Assembly: GCA_036403815.1 (NCBI GenBank)
Contig: DASWQH010000012.1
Coordinates: forward strand, 82,622-146,621
DNA from: JACVRN01 sp036403815
Lineage (GTDB): Bacteria > Acidobacteriota > Blastocatellia > Pyrinomonadales > Pyrinomonadaceae
Length of the DNA: 64,000 nucleotides
Reading direction: 5' to 3'
A program made the translations under genes and the position numbers. Below, piece by piece: positions 7,928 to 17,121 of this stretch (position 1 is its first letter; each line of letters starts with the position of its first letter). The notes under the pieces were generated by a model, which saw only the letters and a list, made by a program, of their open reading frames with translations, was not told the DNA's origin and did no database searches.

Positions 7928-9169
7928 ATGGAGTTTTACGTAGTGAAGGAAAGTATCGTTCGACACCTATTCAATCGTTCTAAATTCGTCATCGCACTAA
8001 TTACTTTGATTGCTCTCACCGCGATCACAGTTACTGCCCAGAGCGCTTCGGAGGCAGAGGCCATGCAACGGCGTCTGATGCGTGCGCGTTCGCTTGCCGC
8101 CGCGCACAATCTGGGAGCCGCCGCCGCCGAGTTGGATAACATACGCACCACCGCGACGGATAATTCCATCAAGGACATTGCGCGCATCATGCTGATGGGC
8201 GTCTATCTTGAGGCAGCCGATTACACCCGTGCGCAGGCGCTTCTGGAAGAGACCTACAAAGGAGTCTCCGGCGGAAACGAGAGCACCATCCAGGCATATT
8301 TCACATTGGCCGGACAGAGCATCAAGGGCGCGCGTGAACATCTTGATCGCTACAAGACTTTCGGCATCAACATCGCCGACAAAGAGTTGCCGCCCGAAGC
8401 CACAGCCGATCTTGATCGTTTGCGCACCCTCCTTGAGCGCGTCGCCGAGCAGGCTAAGCAGATGGGCGGAGATAATTCAAAGAACACAGAAGCTGTAGCG
8501 CTGCTTGAAGATGCCGCGAACGTGCGTGCGATATTAGCGCGCAACCGCGATGAGCGTGTGCTATGGCAGACGGAAACGACGGGTGCGCGCCAGAAGCTTG
8601 CCGCCTCTGAAACACGCGTCGCCAGCCTGAACCCCGTCACCATTCGCCCGGCGAGCACCACAACTCCCGCTCCAACCGGAGCGCCGCTTACCACGGCCAG
8701 CAATAACACTCCATCTAATCCCTCTACGGAAAATTCTACGCAGCCTCGGAACGCGCCACTGACCAAGAAGACCGTGTCTATTCCTGAACCCAGACCGCCG
8801 AAACCTTCGAAACAAGAGAAGCCAAAGCAGGAGCAGACACAATCAGCGCAGCCGAAGTCGTCTACGCCCATCAATCCGCCCAAAGACGGCCAGCCTCTTG
8901 AAGTCGGCTCGTTGATTGATAAGGCGACGCAAAAGATTGCGCCCAGCTATCCTGCAACGGCCAAGACGGCGCGTGTTTCAGGTCTAGTTAAAGTCTTCGT
9001 CACCGTGGACGAAAACGGCCTGGTGACAAAAGTCCAGCGTTCGGATGGGCCGACACTGCTACGCGGCGCTGCGGAAACCGCCGCCAGACAGTGGAAATTC
9101 CAGCCCGTCGTCGTTGACGGAAAACCTATACGCATGACCGGCTATATAAGCTTTAACTTCACTCTGTAA
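7928..9169 (+). CDS. TonB C-terminal-domain protein with coiled N-terminal part
   Basis: The protein has about 413 residues from the ATG at 7928. An upstream in-frame ATG at 7883 is disfavoured because a terminator hairpin lies between the two. A hydrophobic segment (FVIALITLIALTAITVTAQ) acts as signal or anchor. It is followed by an Ala-rich helical region (about 40-230), then a Pro/Thr/Lys-rich linker. The C-terminal TonB-like domain contains LVKVFVTVDENGLVTKVQRS, the AAARQWKFQP-type motif and a final beta strand GYISFNFTL. Such proteins transmit energy to, or interact with, outer-membrane proteins. ExbB/ExbD are not nearby, so function beyond the domain is open. Confidence 0.75.
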   Translation: MEFYVVKESIVRHLFNRSKFVIALITLIALTAITVTAQSASEAEAMQRRLMRARSLAAAHNLGAAAAELDNIRTTATDNSIKDIARIMLMGVYLEAADYTRAQALLEETYKGVSGGNESTIQAYFTLAGQSIKGAREHLDRYKTFGINIADKELPPEATADLDRLRTLLERVAEQAKQMGGDNSKNTEAVALLEDAANVRAILARNRDERVLWQTETTGARQKLAASETRVASLNPVTIRPASTTTPAPTGAPLTTASNNTPSNPSTENSTQPRNAPLTKKTVSIPEPRPPKPSKQEKPKQEQTQSAQPKSSTPINPPKDGQPLEVGSLIDKATQKIAPSYPATAKTARVSGLVKVFVTVDENGLVTKVQRSDGPTLLRGAAETAARQWKFQPVVVDGKPIRMTGYISFNFTL

Positions 9170-9226
9170 GACGCCTGCTCTGGTTGGGCATGTAGCTTTA
9201 ACTTAATCCAATTGCAAAAGGCGCGA

Positions 9227-9271
9227 GCGGCGCGGGCGAGGCAAAACCTCTCCGCGCCGTTGGTTTTTTTT
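9227..9271 (+). terminator. Intrinsic terminator
   Basis: A GC-rich imperfect stem (GCGGCGCGG... pairing with ...CCGCGCCGTT) surrounds a CAAAA loop and is followed by eight T residues. It sits about 60 nt after the TonB-domain gene and before the suf promoter. Confidence 0.75.
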
Positions 9272-9351
9272 GAGACCTGCCCGCGACTTTCCAGAAGCTC
9301 CGAAATTTGCACGAGCTACCTTTATCCCATTAAATTTTAAGCACTTACCTA

Positions 9352-9382
9352 TTCTTGACAAAAAAGTCAGGTATGGTAGAAT
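9352..9382 (+). promoter_or_regulatory. suf promoter overlapping candidate Rrf2-family operator
   Basis: A -35 TTGACA (9355-9360), a 16-nt spacer and TAGAAT (9377-9382) form a strong sigma-70 promoter. An inverted repeat, ATTCTTGAC then six A then GTCAGGTAT, overlaps the -35. Its half-sites match the IscR type 1 pattern (ATA-SYY-GAC ... GTC-RRS-TAT), although the spacer is 6 rather than 7 nt. The downstream gene encodes an Rrf2-family regulator, so autoregulation is inferred. Confidence 0.75.
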
Positions 9383-9427
9383 GGCTTCGAACCCGTGAAA
9401 GCGGCCTCGGTTTTGAGGAGTGTGGCT

Positions 9428-9913
9428 ATGAAAATCTCTGCACAGGAAGAATACGGCCTGCGTTGTTTGCTGCAACTGGCTCGCCTTGTTGATGGCGAGT
9501 CGCTGACGCTCGGGCAGATTGCCGAGCGCGAGGGCATCAGTGTGGCGAACGCAGGCAAATTGCTCTGGCTGTTGAGCAAGGCGGGGCTGGTGCAATCCGT
9601 CAGGGGCAATCGAGGCGGCTACATGCTCGCTCGCCCGGCCTCCGAAGTGCGGCTGAGCGATGTCATCAAAGTTCTGGACGACGACATGGTTCAGGAGCAC
9701 TGCAAGAGTTACACGGGCGTGCTGGATGTCTGCGTTCACACGGGCGATTGCGGCATACGGCCTGTCATAGTCGGCCTGCATGAGATAGTGCAGAACGCGC
9801 TTTCGGAAATCACTTTAGCGCAGCTTGTCGGCACGGAAGCTAACGTGGACGCTACGATTCACCAGATTCAGGGTTTGCAGAAGCGTTATGAGCCGACCAG
9901 CGCAGGCGCTTAA
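9428..9913 (+). CDS. Rrf2-family Fe-S-responsive regulator of suf operon
   Basis: This is a 161-residue winged-helix regulator of the Rrf2 family (IscR/SufR-like). The N-terminal helix-turn-helix includes EYGLRCLLQLARL, ISVANAGKLLWLLSKAGLV and the wing RGNRGGYMLARP. Three cysteines, C92, C102 and C108 (spacing X9, X5), match the cluster-binding triad of the family, so an Fe-S cofactor is likely. The start at 9428 is preceded by GAGGAG; an in-frame ATG at 9395 lacks such a site. It leads sufBCDSU and has a matching palindrome on its own promoter, so it probably represses the operon when clusters are sufficient. Confidence 0.88.
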   Translation: MKISAQEEYGLRCLLQLARLVDGESLTLGQIAEREGISVANAGKLLWLLSKAGLVQSVRGNRGGYMLARPASEVRLSDVIKVLDDDMVQEHCKSYTGVLDVCVHTGDCGIRPVIVGLHEIVQNALSEITLAQLVGTEANVDATIHQIQGLQKRYEPTSAGA

Positions 9914-9984
9914 AGCTCAGAGATGCGAACGGGAAAGATTTTTTATAAGTTACTCGCTTAAAGAGAGAGTAGGAACAAGAAGAG

Positions 9985-11421
9985 ATGAGCAGTATTGAGA
10001 TACTAGCCAACAGAGAATACAAGTACGGCTTTGTCACAGACATAGAATCCGACACCATCCCCAGAGGGCTGGACGAGGACACCGTGCGGCTAATTTCTGC
10101 CAAGAAGAATGAGCCGGAATGGATGCTGGAGTTTCGTCTTAAGGCTTATCGTCAATGGTTGACGATGAAGGAGCCTAAGCACTGGCCGAACCTCAAGTAC
10201 CCGGAAGTGAACTATCAGGACATCATCTATTACAGCGCGCCCAAGCAGAAGGCTACGAAGGCGAGCCTCGATGAAGTTGACCCGGAGCTTCTGAGAACTT
10301 TCGAGAAGCTTGGCATCCCGATTCAGGAGCAGAAGCAGCTAGCGAATGTTGCAGTGGATGCTGTCTTCGATTCCGTCTCGGTGGCGACGACCTACAAGGA
10401 GAAGCTCAAGAAGCACGGCGTCATCTTCTGTTCATTCACGGAAGCGATTAGGGAATATCCTGAGCTTGTCAAAAAATATCTGGGTTCGGTCGTTCCCGTT
10501 GGCGACAACTACTTTGCGGCTTTGAACAGCGCAGTCTTTTCCGACGGCTCGTTTGTCTTCGTGCCGAAGGGCGTGCGCTGCCCTATGGAATTGTCCACTT
10601 ACTTCCGCATCAACAATCAGGAGTCCGGACAGTTCGAGCGAACCCTCGTCGTAGCCGAAGAGGGCGCTTACGTCTCTTATCTTGAAGGCTGCACCGCGCC
10701 GAAGTTCGATAAGAACCAGCTTCACGCGGCTGTAGTCGAGCTGATCGCTTTGGACGATGCGGAGATTAAGTATTCGACCGTGCAGAACTGGTACGCGGGC
10801 GACGAAGAGGGCAAGGGCGGCATTTATAACTTCGTCACCAAGCGCGGCAAATGTGCCGGGAGAAACTCGAAGATTTCATGGACGCAGGTCGAGACGGGTT
10901 CGGCGATTACATGGAAGTACCCTTCGTGCATACTGCTCGGCGACAATTCAATCGGCGAGTTCTATTCCGTTGCGCTGACGAATCACGCGCAGCAGGCAGA
11001 CACGGGCACGAAGATGATTCACATAGGCAAGAACACGCGCTCGACCATCATCTCGAAGGGAATCTCCGCGGGTAAATCAAACAACAGCTATCGCGGCCTT
11101 GTAAAGGTGATGCCGAAGGCCGAAGGCGCACGCAATTATACGCAGTGCGACTCTATGTTAATCGGCCAGAAGTGCGGCGCGAACACGTTCCCCTATATCG
11201 AGGTGATGAACAATACATCGCGCGTGGAGCACGAAGCGTCAACCTCTAAGATCAGCGAGGAGCAGTTGTTCTATCTGCAACAGCGCGGGCTTTCACAGGA
11301 AGACTCTGTGAGCCTCATCATCAACGGCTTCTGCAAGGATGTCTTTCTGCAACTGCCTATGGAGTTTGCAGTCGAAGCGACGCGCCTGCTTGGGTTGAAG
11401 CTTGAAGGCAGCGTCGGGTAA
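9985..11421 (+). CDS. sufB: Fe-S cluster assembly protein SufB
   Basis: The 478-residue scaffold subunit of the SufBC2D complex assembles Fe-S clusters on acceptor proteins. Typical stretches include the N-terminal EYKYGFVTDIESD, EWMLEFRLKAY, VFVPKGVRCPMELSTYFRIN, EEGAYVSYLEGCTAP and the C-terminal HEASTSKISEEQLFYLQQRGL. Length is standard for SufB. It lies 71 nt after the Rrf2 gene, with an AG-rich ribosome site (GGAACAAGAAGAG) before the ATG. Confidence 0.96.
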   Translation: MSSIEILANREYKYGFVTDIESDTIPRGLDEDTVRLISAKKNEPEWMLEFRLKAYRQWLTMKEPKHWPNLKYPEVNYQDIIYYSAPKQKATKASLDEVDPELLRTFEKLGIPIQEQKQLANVAVDAVFDSVSVATTYKEKLKKHGVIFCSFTEAIREYPELVKKYLGSVVPVGDNYFAALNSAVFSDGSFVFVPKGVRCPMELSTYFRINNQESGQFERTLVVAEEGAYVSYLEGCTAPKFDKNQLHAAVVELIALDDAEIKYSTVQNWYAGDEEGKGGIYNFVTKRGKCAGRNSKISWTQVETGSAITWKYPSCILLGDNSIGEFYSVALTNHAQQADTGTKMIHIGKNTRSTIISKGISAGKSNNSYRGLVKVMPKAEGARNYTQCDSMLIGQKCGANTFPYIEVMNNTSRVEHEASTSKISEEQLFYLQQRGLSQEDSVSLIINGFCKDVFLQLPMEFAVEATRLLGLKLEGSVG

Positions 11422-11426
11422 AAACA

Positions 11427-11506
11427 GGGGTCGGGTGTCAGGTGTCAGGTGCCGGTTGAGAAGAGAAATGTTTTACCGGCACCTGACACCCGACACCCGT
11501 CACCCG
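11427..11506. repeat. Heptamer-built palindrome HP7
   Basis: The units GGTGTCA/GGTGCCG are inverted as CCGGCACCTGACACC and so on, around a loop with GTTTTA. Here, unlike the other cases, 17 nt follow the right arm, and they contain a normal GAGGAG ribosome site for sufC. Confidence 0.83.
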
Positions 11507-11523
11507 CTTTTGAGGAGTTAATA

Positions 11524-12309
<786 letters not shown>

Positions 12310-12314
12310 TAGAG

Positions 12315-13649
12315 ATGGTAGCAGAGGCAACACAAGAGAAGAGCATTTACGCGTCGGCGTTCGCCGCGCTCAACCGGAAGCTCGCGGGCAACGAGGCTTC
12401 ATGGATGAACCGGCTGCGCGAAAACGCTATGGAGCGGTTCGAGCAGTTGGGATTTCCAAACACCTTTGATGAGGAATGGAAATACACCAACATCTCGGCC
12501 ATAGCTAAACAGCGGTTTGAGCCAAGCTCTGAATCGAAGAGTATCAAGCTCGACAGCAACACGCTTGAGCCTTTCGCTTACCCGGAGGCGAAGGGTAGCC
12601 AACTGGTTTTCGTCAACGGCGTCTACAACGGCAAGCTCTCTTCGCTTGAAGCTTTGACGCAGGGAGTTGTCGCAGAGAATCTTGCGGACGCTCTCAGTGG
12701 TAAGCATGCGGAGATAGTGCGCGAGAAGCTGGCGCGTTCCGCAGACTATCAAAAGAACGGCCTGACGGCGCTCAACACTGCGTTTGTTTCCGAGGGGGCG
12801 TTTCTGCTGATTCCGAAAGGCGTACGCGTAGAGTCGCCTATTCATCTTCTTTTCCTGACAGACTCGCATGCTTCGCCGACGGTCTCGTTCCCGCGCGTGC
12901 TCATCGTAGCCGAAGCTCAGAGCGAAGCGACCGTGATTGAATCTTATGCGTGTACTGGAGATGACCGCTACTGGACGAACGCCGTGGTGGAGATTGCTTT
13001 AGAAGACGGCGCGCGGCTTGAGCACTATAAAATTCAGCGTGAAAGCTTGCAGGCTTTTCACACGGCGACCACGCAGGTAGAGCTTGACGCGGACAGCAGT
13101 TTCGATACGACGACCATCACGTTCGGCGGTGAATTATCGCGCCACAACATCAACGTCATGATGAACGCGCGCGGCGCAGAGTGCCATGTGGACGGCCTTT
13201 ACATGGTCAGCACAGGGCAACACACAGACACGCATTCGTTGATAGATCATGCACAGCCCTATTGCACCAGTCGCCAGCTTTACAAGGGCATCCTGGACGG
13301 AAAATCACGAGCGGTCTTCAACGGCAAAGTCTTCGTGCATGAAGGCGCGCTTCAGACGGATGCGCAACAGACGAACAGAAACCTGCTTCTGTCTAACGAA
13401 GCACGCGTAGACACCAAGCCGCAGTTGGAGATTTTCGCCGACGACGTTAAATGCGCGCACGGCGCAACCGTCGGGCAATTGGAAGAGGAAGAGCTGTTCT
13501 ACCTGATAAGTCGCGGTTTGAAGCCCGACCTGGCGCAGAATCTTTTGACCTACGGCTTCGCCGAAGAAGTGATTAATAAGATAAAGATTGAATCCATCAA
13601 ATCGCAACTGGACGAAGCTGTCCTGAACCGGCTGCACGCCAAGCTGTAA
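12315..13649 (+). CDS. sufD: Fe-S cluster assembly protein SufD
   Basis: This is a roughly 444-residue paralogue of SufB that pairs with it in the scaffold. The N-terminal region has NTFDEEWKYTNISAI, typical of SufD, followed by the beta-helix core and the C-terminal VKCAHGATVGQLEEEELFYLISRGL. A TTG at 12306 overlapping the sufC stop is an alternative start; the ATG at 12315 is preferred. The order sufB-C-D-S is the usual one. Confidence 0.94.
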   Translation: MVAEATQEKSIYASAFAALNRKLAGNEASWMNRLRENAMERFEQLGFPNTFDEEWKYTNISAIAKQRFEPSSESKSIKLDSNTLEPFAYPEAKGSQLVFVNGVYNGKLSSLEALTQGVVAENLADALSGKHAEIVREKLARSADYQKNGLTALNTAFVSEGAFLLIPKGVRVESPIHLLFLTDSHASPTVSFPRVLIVAEAQSEATVIESYACTGDDRYWTNAVVEIALEDGARLEHYKIQRESLQAFHTATTQVELDADSSFDTTTITFGGELSRHNINVMMNARGAECHVDGLYMVSTGQHTDTHSLIDHAQPYCTSRQLYKGILDGKSRAVFNGKVFVHEGALQTDAQQTNRNLLLSNEARVDTKPQLEIFADDVKCAHGATVGQLEEEELFYLISRGLKPDLAQNLLTYGFAEEVINKIKIESIKSQLDEAVLNRLHAKL

Positions 13650-13653
13650 AATG

Positions 13654-13725
13654 CAGTGACAAGTGATAAGTGACGAGCAGGAAAAGCTTTTAACTTGTCA
13701 CCCGGCACTTGTCACTTATCACTGA
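13654..13725. repeat. Heptamer-built palindrome HP8
   Basis: The left arm is AGTGACA AGTGATA AGTGACG. The right arm contains CACTTGTCACTTATCACTG. The loop is CAGGAAAAGCTTTTA. It ends 6 nt before the sufS ATG. The same unit makes the outer arms of the 48714-48845 element. Confidence 0.83.
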
Positions 13726-13731
13726 GTTATT

Positions 13732-15006
13732 ATGAGCGCAATAGAGAAAATTTTGGAAACGCCGACGACGGAAGACGTTGCGGGTGAGCCTTGGGATGTC
13801 GAGCGCATACGCGAGGATTTCCCTGTGCTCAGGCAGATGGTGAACGGCAAGCCGCTCGTCTATCTTGATAATGCTGCGTCGTCGCAGGTTCCGCAGGTCG
13901 TGATTGATCGCGGGTCTAAGTACCTGCGTGAAGAGCACTCGAATATTCATCGCGGGGTTCATTACCTGAGCCAGCGCGCGACCACCGCGTATGAAGGTGC
14001 GCGCGAGAAAGTACGCCGCTTCATCAACGCGAAGGAGGCGCGCGAGTGTATCTTTGTGCGCGGCGCGACCGAAGGCATCAACCTTGTCATGCACGGCTAT
14101 GGTCGCAAGTTCATTAAAGAAGGCGACGAGATTATCATCTCCGCTATGGAGCATCACGCGAACATCGTCCCTTGGCAGATGCTCTGCGAGGAGAAGGGGG
14201 CGCGTCTTCGCGTCATTCCTATGAACCAGGCGGGCGAGCTTCTGCTGGACGAATACGACGCGCTCCTGAACGAGAGAACGAAGATAGTCACGGTCAATCA
14301 TGTCTCCAATGCGCTCGGCACTATCAACCCTGTGAAAGAGATTATCGCCCGCGCGCACAAGATGGGCGTGCCCGTGCTCATTGACGGCGCGCAGAGCGCT
14401 CCGCATTTAGCCGTTGACGTGCAGGATTTGGACTGCGACTTTTACGCGCTTTCCGGACACAAGATGTTTGCGCCTACAGGCAGCGGCGTCGTGTACGGAA
14501 AGGCAGAGCTGCTCGAAAAGATGAATCCCTTTCAGGGCGGCGGCGATATGATTCGCACAGTGACGTTCGAGAAGACGACCTATGCAGGGCTGCCCAGCAA
14601 GCTCGAAGCGGGCACGCCCGCCATAGCTTCGCAGATTGGCCTGGGCGCGGCGATTGATTACCTTGAATCAATCGGGCGCGAGCGCGCCGTACGCTACGAG
14701 CATGAGCTTCTGGCTTACGCGACCGAGAGGGTTTCAGCCATCGAGGGCGTAACTCTTATAGGCACAGCGCGCGAGAAGGCGAGCGTTCTTTCCTTCGTCA
14801 TCGAAAACGTTCACCCGCATGATGTCGGCACGATTCTGGATCAGGAGGGTATAGCGGTGCGTGCAGGCCATCACTGCGCGCAGCCCGTTATGCAATTCTT
14901 CAAAGTGCCTGCGACCGCTCGCGCCTCCTTCGCTTTCTATAACACAAGGGAAGAGGTGGACGCGCTCGCGCACGCGATTGAAAAAGTAATAGAGGTCTTT
15001 TCGTAA
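13732..15006 (+). CDS. sufS: Cysteine desulfurase SufS
   Basis: This 424-residue PLP enzyme of aminotransferase class V removes sulfur from cysteine for cluster assembly. Visible features are GKPLVYLDNAASSQVPQ, HHANIVPWQ, DGAQSAPH, the PLP-lysine motif LSGHKMFAPTGSG and the catalytic cysteine in RAGHHCAQP, as in type II (SufS) desulfurases. An N-terminal extension of about 25 residues precedes the core. The stop codon TAA lies inside the first 7-mer of the following palindrome. SufU downstream is the expected sulfur acceptor, since no SufE is present. Confidence 0.95.
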   Translation: MSAIEKILETPTTEDVAGEPWDVERIREDFPVLRQMVNGKPLVYLDNAASSQVPQVVIDRGSKYLREEHSNIHRGVHYLSQRATTAYEGAREKVRRFINAKEARECIFVRGATEGINLVMHGYGRKFIKEGDEIIISAMEHHANIVPWQMLCEEKGARLRVIPMNQAGELLLDEYDALLNERTKIVTVNHVSNALGTINPVKEIIARAHKMGVPVLIDGAQSAPHLAVDVQDLDCDFYALSGHKMFAPTGSGVVYGKAELLEKMNPFQGGGDMIRTVTFEKTTYAGLPSKLEAGTPAIASQIGLGAAIDYLESIGRERAVRYEHELLAYATERVSAIEGVTLIGTAREKASVLSFVIENVHPHDVGTILDQEGIAVRAGHHCAQPVMQFFKVPATARASFAFYNTREEVDALAHAIEKVIEVFS

Positions 15007-15063
15007 ATCGTAAATCGTAGATAGAAAGCCGCTCTTCCATTTACGATTTACGATTTACGATTT
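15004..15063. repeat. Heptamer-built palindrome HP9
   Basis: AAATCGT units face ACGATTT units around the loop AGATAGAAAGCCGCTCTTCC. The left arm includes the sufS stop. The right arm ends 8 nt before the sufU ATG. The unit is the same as in the 46720-46793 element. Confidence 0.85.
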
Positions 15064-15071
15064 ATGAAACT

Positions 15072-15521
15072 ATGTCTGAACTGAGTGAGCTTTACCAGCA
15101 GGTAATTCTGGATCACAACAAGAAGCCGCGCAACTTTCACAAGATGGAGGCGGCCAATCGTCGAGCTGAAGGGTACAATCCGCTTTGCGGCGATCAATTG
15201 ACGGTCTATCTGGATTTAGAGGATGAAGTCGTCAAAGACATCAGCTTCGAGGGTTCGGGTTGTGCTATCTCTAAGGCTTCTGCGAGCATGATGACGCAGA
15301 CGCTCAAGGGGAAGTCGCGCGCAGAGGCCGAGACGCTTTTCAACGAGTTTCACCGGATGGTGATGGGTGAGCTTGACGAAGAAGCTGAGCCGAATCAACT
15401 GGGACGCCTGACTATCTTCTCCGGCGTGCGTGATTTTCCGGCGCGCGTCAAATGCGCTACGCTTTCATGGCACACCATGCACGCGGCGCTCAAAGGCGAG
15501 GAGTTGGTTTCGACGGAGTAG
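15072..15521 (+). CDS. sufU: SufU sulfurtransferase / Fe-S scaffold-like protein
   Basis: This 149-residue member of the IscU/SufU family takes sulfur from SufS. The three zinc/cluster cysteines appear in NPLCGDQLTVYL, GSGCAISKASASMM and RVKCATLSWHTMHAAL. The extra segment between the second and third cysteine is typical of SufU rather than IscU. It is the last suf gene, followed by a terminator. Confidence 0.94.
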   Translation: MSELSELYQQVILDHNKKPRNFHKMEAANRRAEGYNPLCGDQLTVYLDLEDEVVKDISFEGSGCAISKASASMMTQTLKGKSRAEAETLFNEFHRMVMGELDEEAEPNQLGRLTIFSGVRDFPARVKCATLSWHTMHAALKGEELVSTE

Positions 15522-15547
15522 AGAAAGGCACTATTTTAGTATTTGAG

Positions 15548-15577
15548 AAGGGAGGGTCGCATGGCCGTCCCTTTTTT
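15548..15577 (+). terminator. Terminator after sufU
   Basis: The stem AAGGGAGGGTC / GGCCGTCCCTT (one G-G mismatch and a G-T pair) with a GCAT loop is followed by TTTTTTG, 26 nt after the suf operon's last stop. Confidence 0.75.
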
Positions 15578-15643
15578 GTCGGGTAAATATATTGAGCTAA
15601 TAATCCAGCATTAGCTCAGCGCAGAAGAGTGTCGTGTTTTGCA

Positions 15644-15868
15644 AGCCCCTGAAAGGGGCGATAGACTGTAGCCCACGGCGCAAGCCGTGGGTAAACGAAA
15701 GCCAAAGATAATAATAAGCCCCGTAGGGGCGACATAAATTAGACTGGTAAAGGATTTCTATCCAGCCATAAAACTTATGTCGCCCCTACGGGGCTTTGAT
15801 TTCTAATTCCGAACTTGACTCCCACGGCTTGCGCCGTGGGCTACATTATTTCGCCCCTTTCAGGGGCT
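15644..15868. repeat. REP family A composite element (nested palindromes), copy 1
   Basis: The whole 225-bp block is a long inverted repeat of ordered modules: AGCCCCTGAAAGGGGCG, TGTAGCCCACGGC...GCCGTGGG, AAGCCCCGTAGGGGCGACAT, then a unique centre, then the same modules inverted. Each module is itself a short hairpin. The layout is shared with 27571-27792. Confidence 0.9.
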
Positions 15869-15983
15869 GAGAGTGTGCCTTCGTTCCTGCTTATATAAAA
15901 CTCGCTTAACTCATCCGACTACTTCGTGGGGCTGACAAAGAAAGGCGGAAGCGGGCATAATGCTTCGGCAAGCTGCTAATTGT

Positions 15984-17102
15984 ATGATGAAGATTAAGCT
16001 GGTCGAGTGGCGCGAGATTCGTCTCGGCCTTGTACACTTTTTCGAGACGAGCTTTGGCCGCACAACCGAGCGGCGAATAATACTCGTGCGCGCAGTGTGC
16101 GAGGACGGAGCGGAAGGCTGGGGAGAATGCACCGCAGGCGAAGGGCCTTTCTATTCGGAAGAGTGGACGGAAACTGCATGGCCTACGATCAAATTCTTTC
16201 TTGCGCCGTTGGTCGTCGGAAAAGCTATTGAGAACGCGTCCGGCGTGCGCGATGCTTTGCGACGAGTTCGCGGGCACAGGATGGCAAAGGCTGCTATTGA
16301 AACTGCCTGCTGGGATTTGGAAGCGCGGCGTGCGGGCGTTCCACTGTGGCGTCATCTTGGAGGCGTGCGCGCCGAAATACCCTGCGGAGTCTCCATAGGC
16401 ATACAGGAATCCGTAGAGGCTTTGCTGGAGAAAATCGAGCGCGAGCTGAGCGCGGGCTACCAGAGAATCAAGATTAAGATTAAGCCGGGTTGGGATTTGA
16501 AGATTCTGGAAAGCGTGCGACGGCGTTTCCCTAACATTAAGCTTATGGCTGACGCCAATTCAGCCTACACTCTACGCGATGCGCAGCTTTTTCATGCGAT
16601 GGATGAGTTCGACCTGATGATGATTGAGCAGCCTTTAGCACACGACGACATTCTGGATCACGCAAAGCTTCAGGCTGAAATCCGCACGCCGCTCTGTCTT
16701 GACGAATCCATACGTTCCGTAAGGGACGCGCGCCACGCGCTTGATGTTAAGGCGTGCCGGATTATCAATATCAAGCTTGGTCGTGTAGGCGGGCACACGG
16801 AAGCGCGCGAGGTCGAAGAAGAAGCACGTCGTAGAGAGATTCCCGTCTGGTGCGGCGGTATGCTGGAATCCGGGATTGGTCGCGCGCACAATATAGCCAT
16901 GTCAACTCTTTCCGGCTTCACCCTGCCCGGAGATGTTTCATCAAGCGCGCGCTACTGGGACGAAGACATCATTGATCCGCCCGTCATGGTCACAGAGCGC
17001 GGAACTATCAAAGCGCCCGAAACGCCGGGCATAGGATTCGAGATAAGACGCGAGCGCGTTGACGCTCTAACCGTCAGACGGGAAGAGATTCGAGCAGGCT
17101 GA
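15984..17102 (+). CDS. N-succinylamino acid racemase / o-succinylbenzoate synthase family
   Basis: This enolase-superfamily protein has about 372 residues from the ATG at 15984. The N-terminal MKIKLVEWREIRLGL, the second catalytic half with a KIKIKPGWDLK lysine pair, the metal ligands in LMADANSAY, MIEQPL and CLDESI, and the GGMLESGIGRAHNIA loop match the MenC type 2/NSAR subgroup. Members catalyse o-succinylbenzoate formation in menaquinone synthesis, racemise N-succinyl amino acids, or both. No other men genes are nearby. An M20 peptidase follows 20 nt downstream, which favours the racemase role. An in-frame ATG at 15960 is possible. Confidence 0.82.
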   Translation: MMKIKLVEWREIRLGLVHFFETSFGRTTERRIILVRAVCEDGAEGWGECTAGEGPFYSEEWTETAWPTIKFFLAPLVVGKAIENASGVRDALRRVRGHRMAKAAIETACWDLEARRAGVPLWRHLGGVRAEIPCGVSIGIQESVEALLEKIERELSAGYQRIKIKIKPGWDLKILESVRRRFPNIKLMADANSAYTLRDAQLFHAMDEFDLMMIEQPLAHDDILDHAKLQAEIRTPLCLDESIRSVRDARHALDVKACRIINIKLGRVGGHTEAREVEEEARRREIPVWCGGMLESGIGRAHNIAMSTLSGFTLPGDVSSSARYWDEDIIDPPVMVTERGTIKAPETPGIGFEIRRERVDALTVRREEIRAG

Positions 17103-17121
17103 AAGTGTGTACTCAACCGGG

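Noticed and set aside
15520..15960. tRNA or other structured RNA gene in the sufU-menC gap
   Set aside because: All strong stems are explained by the terminator and the REP A modules; no cloverleaf was found.
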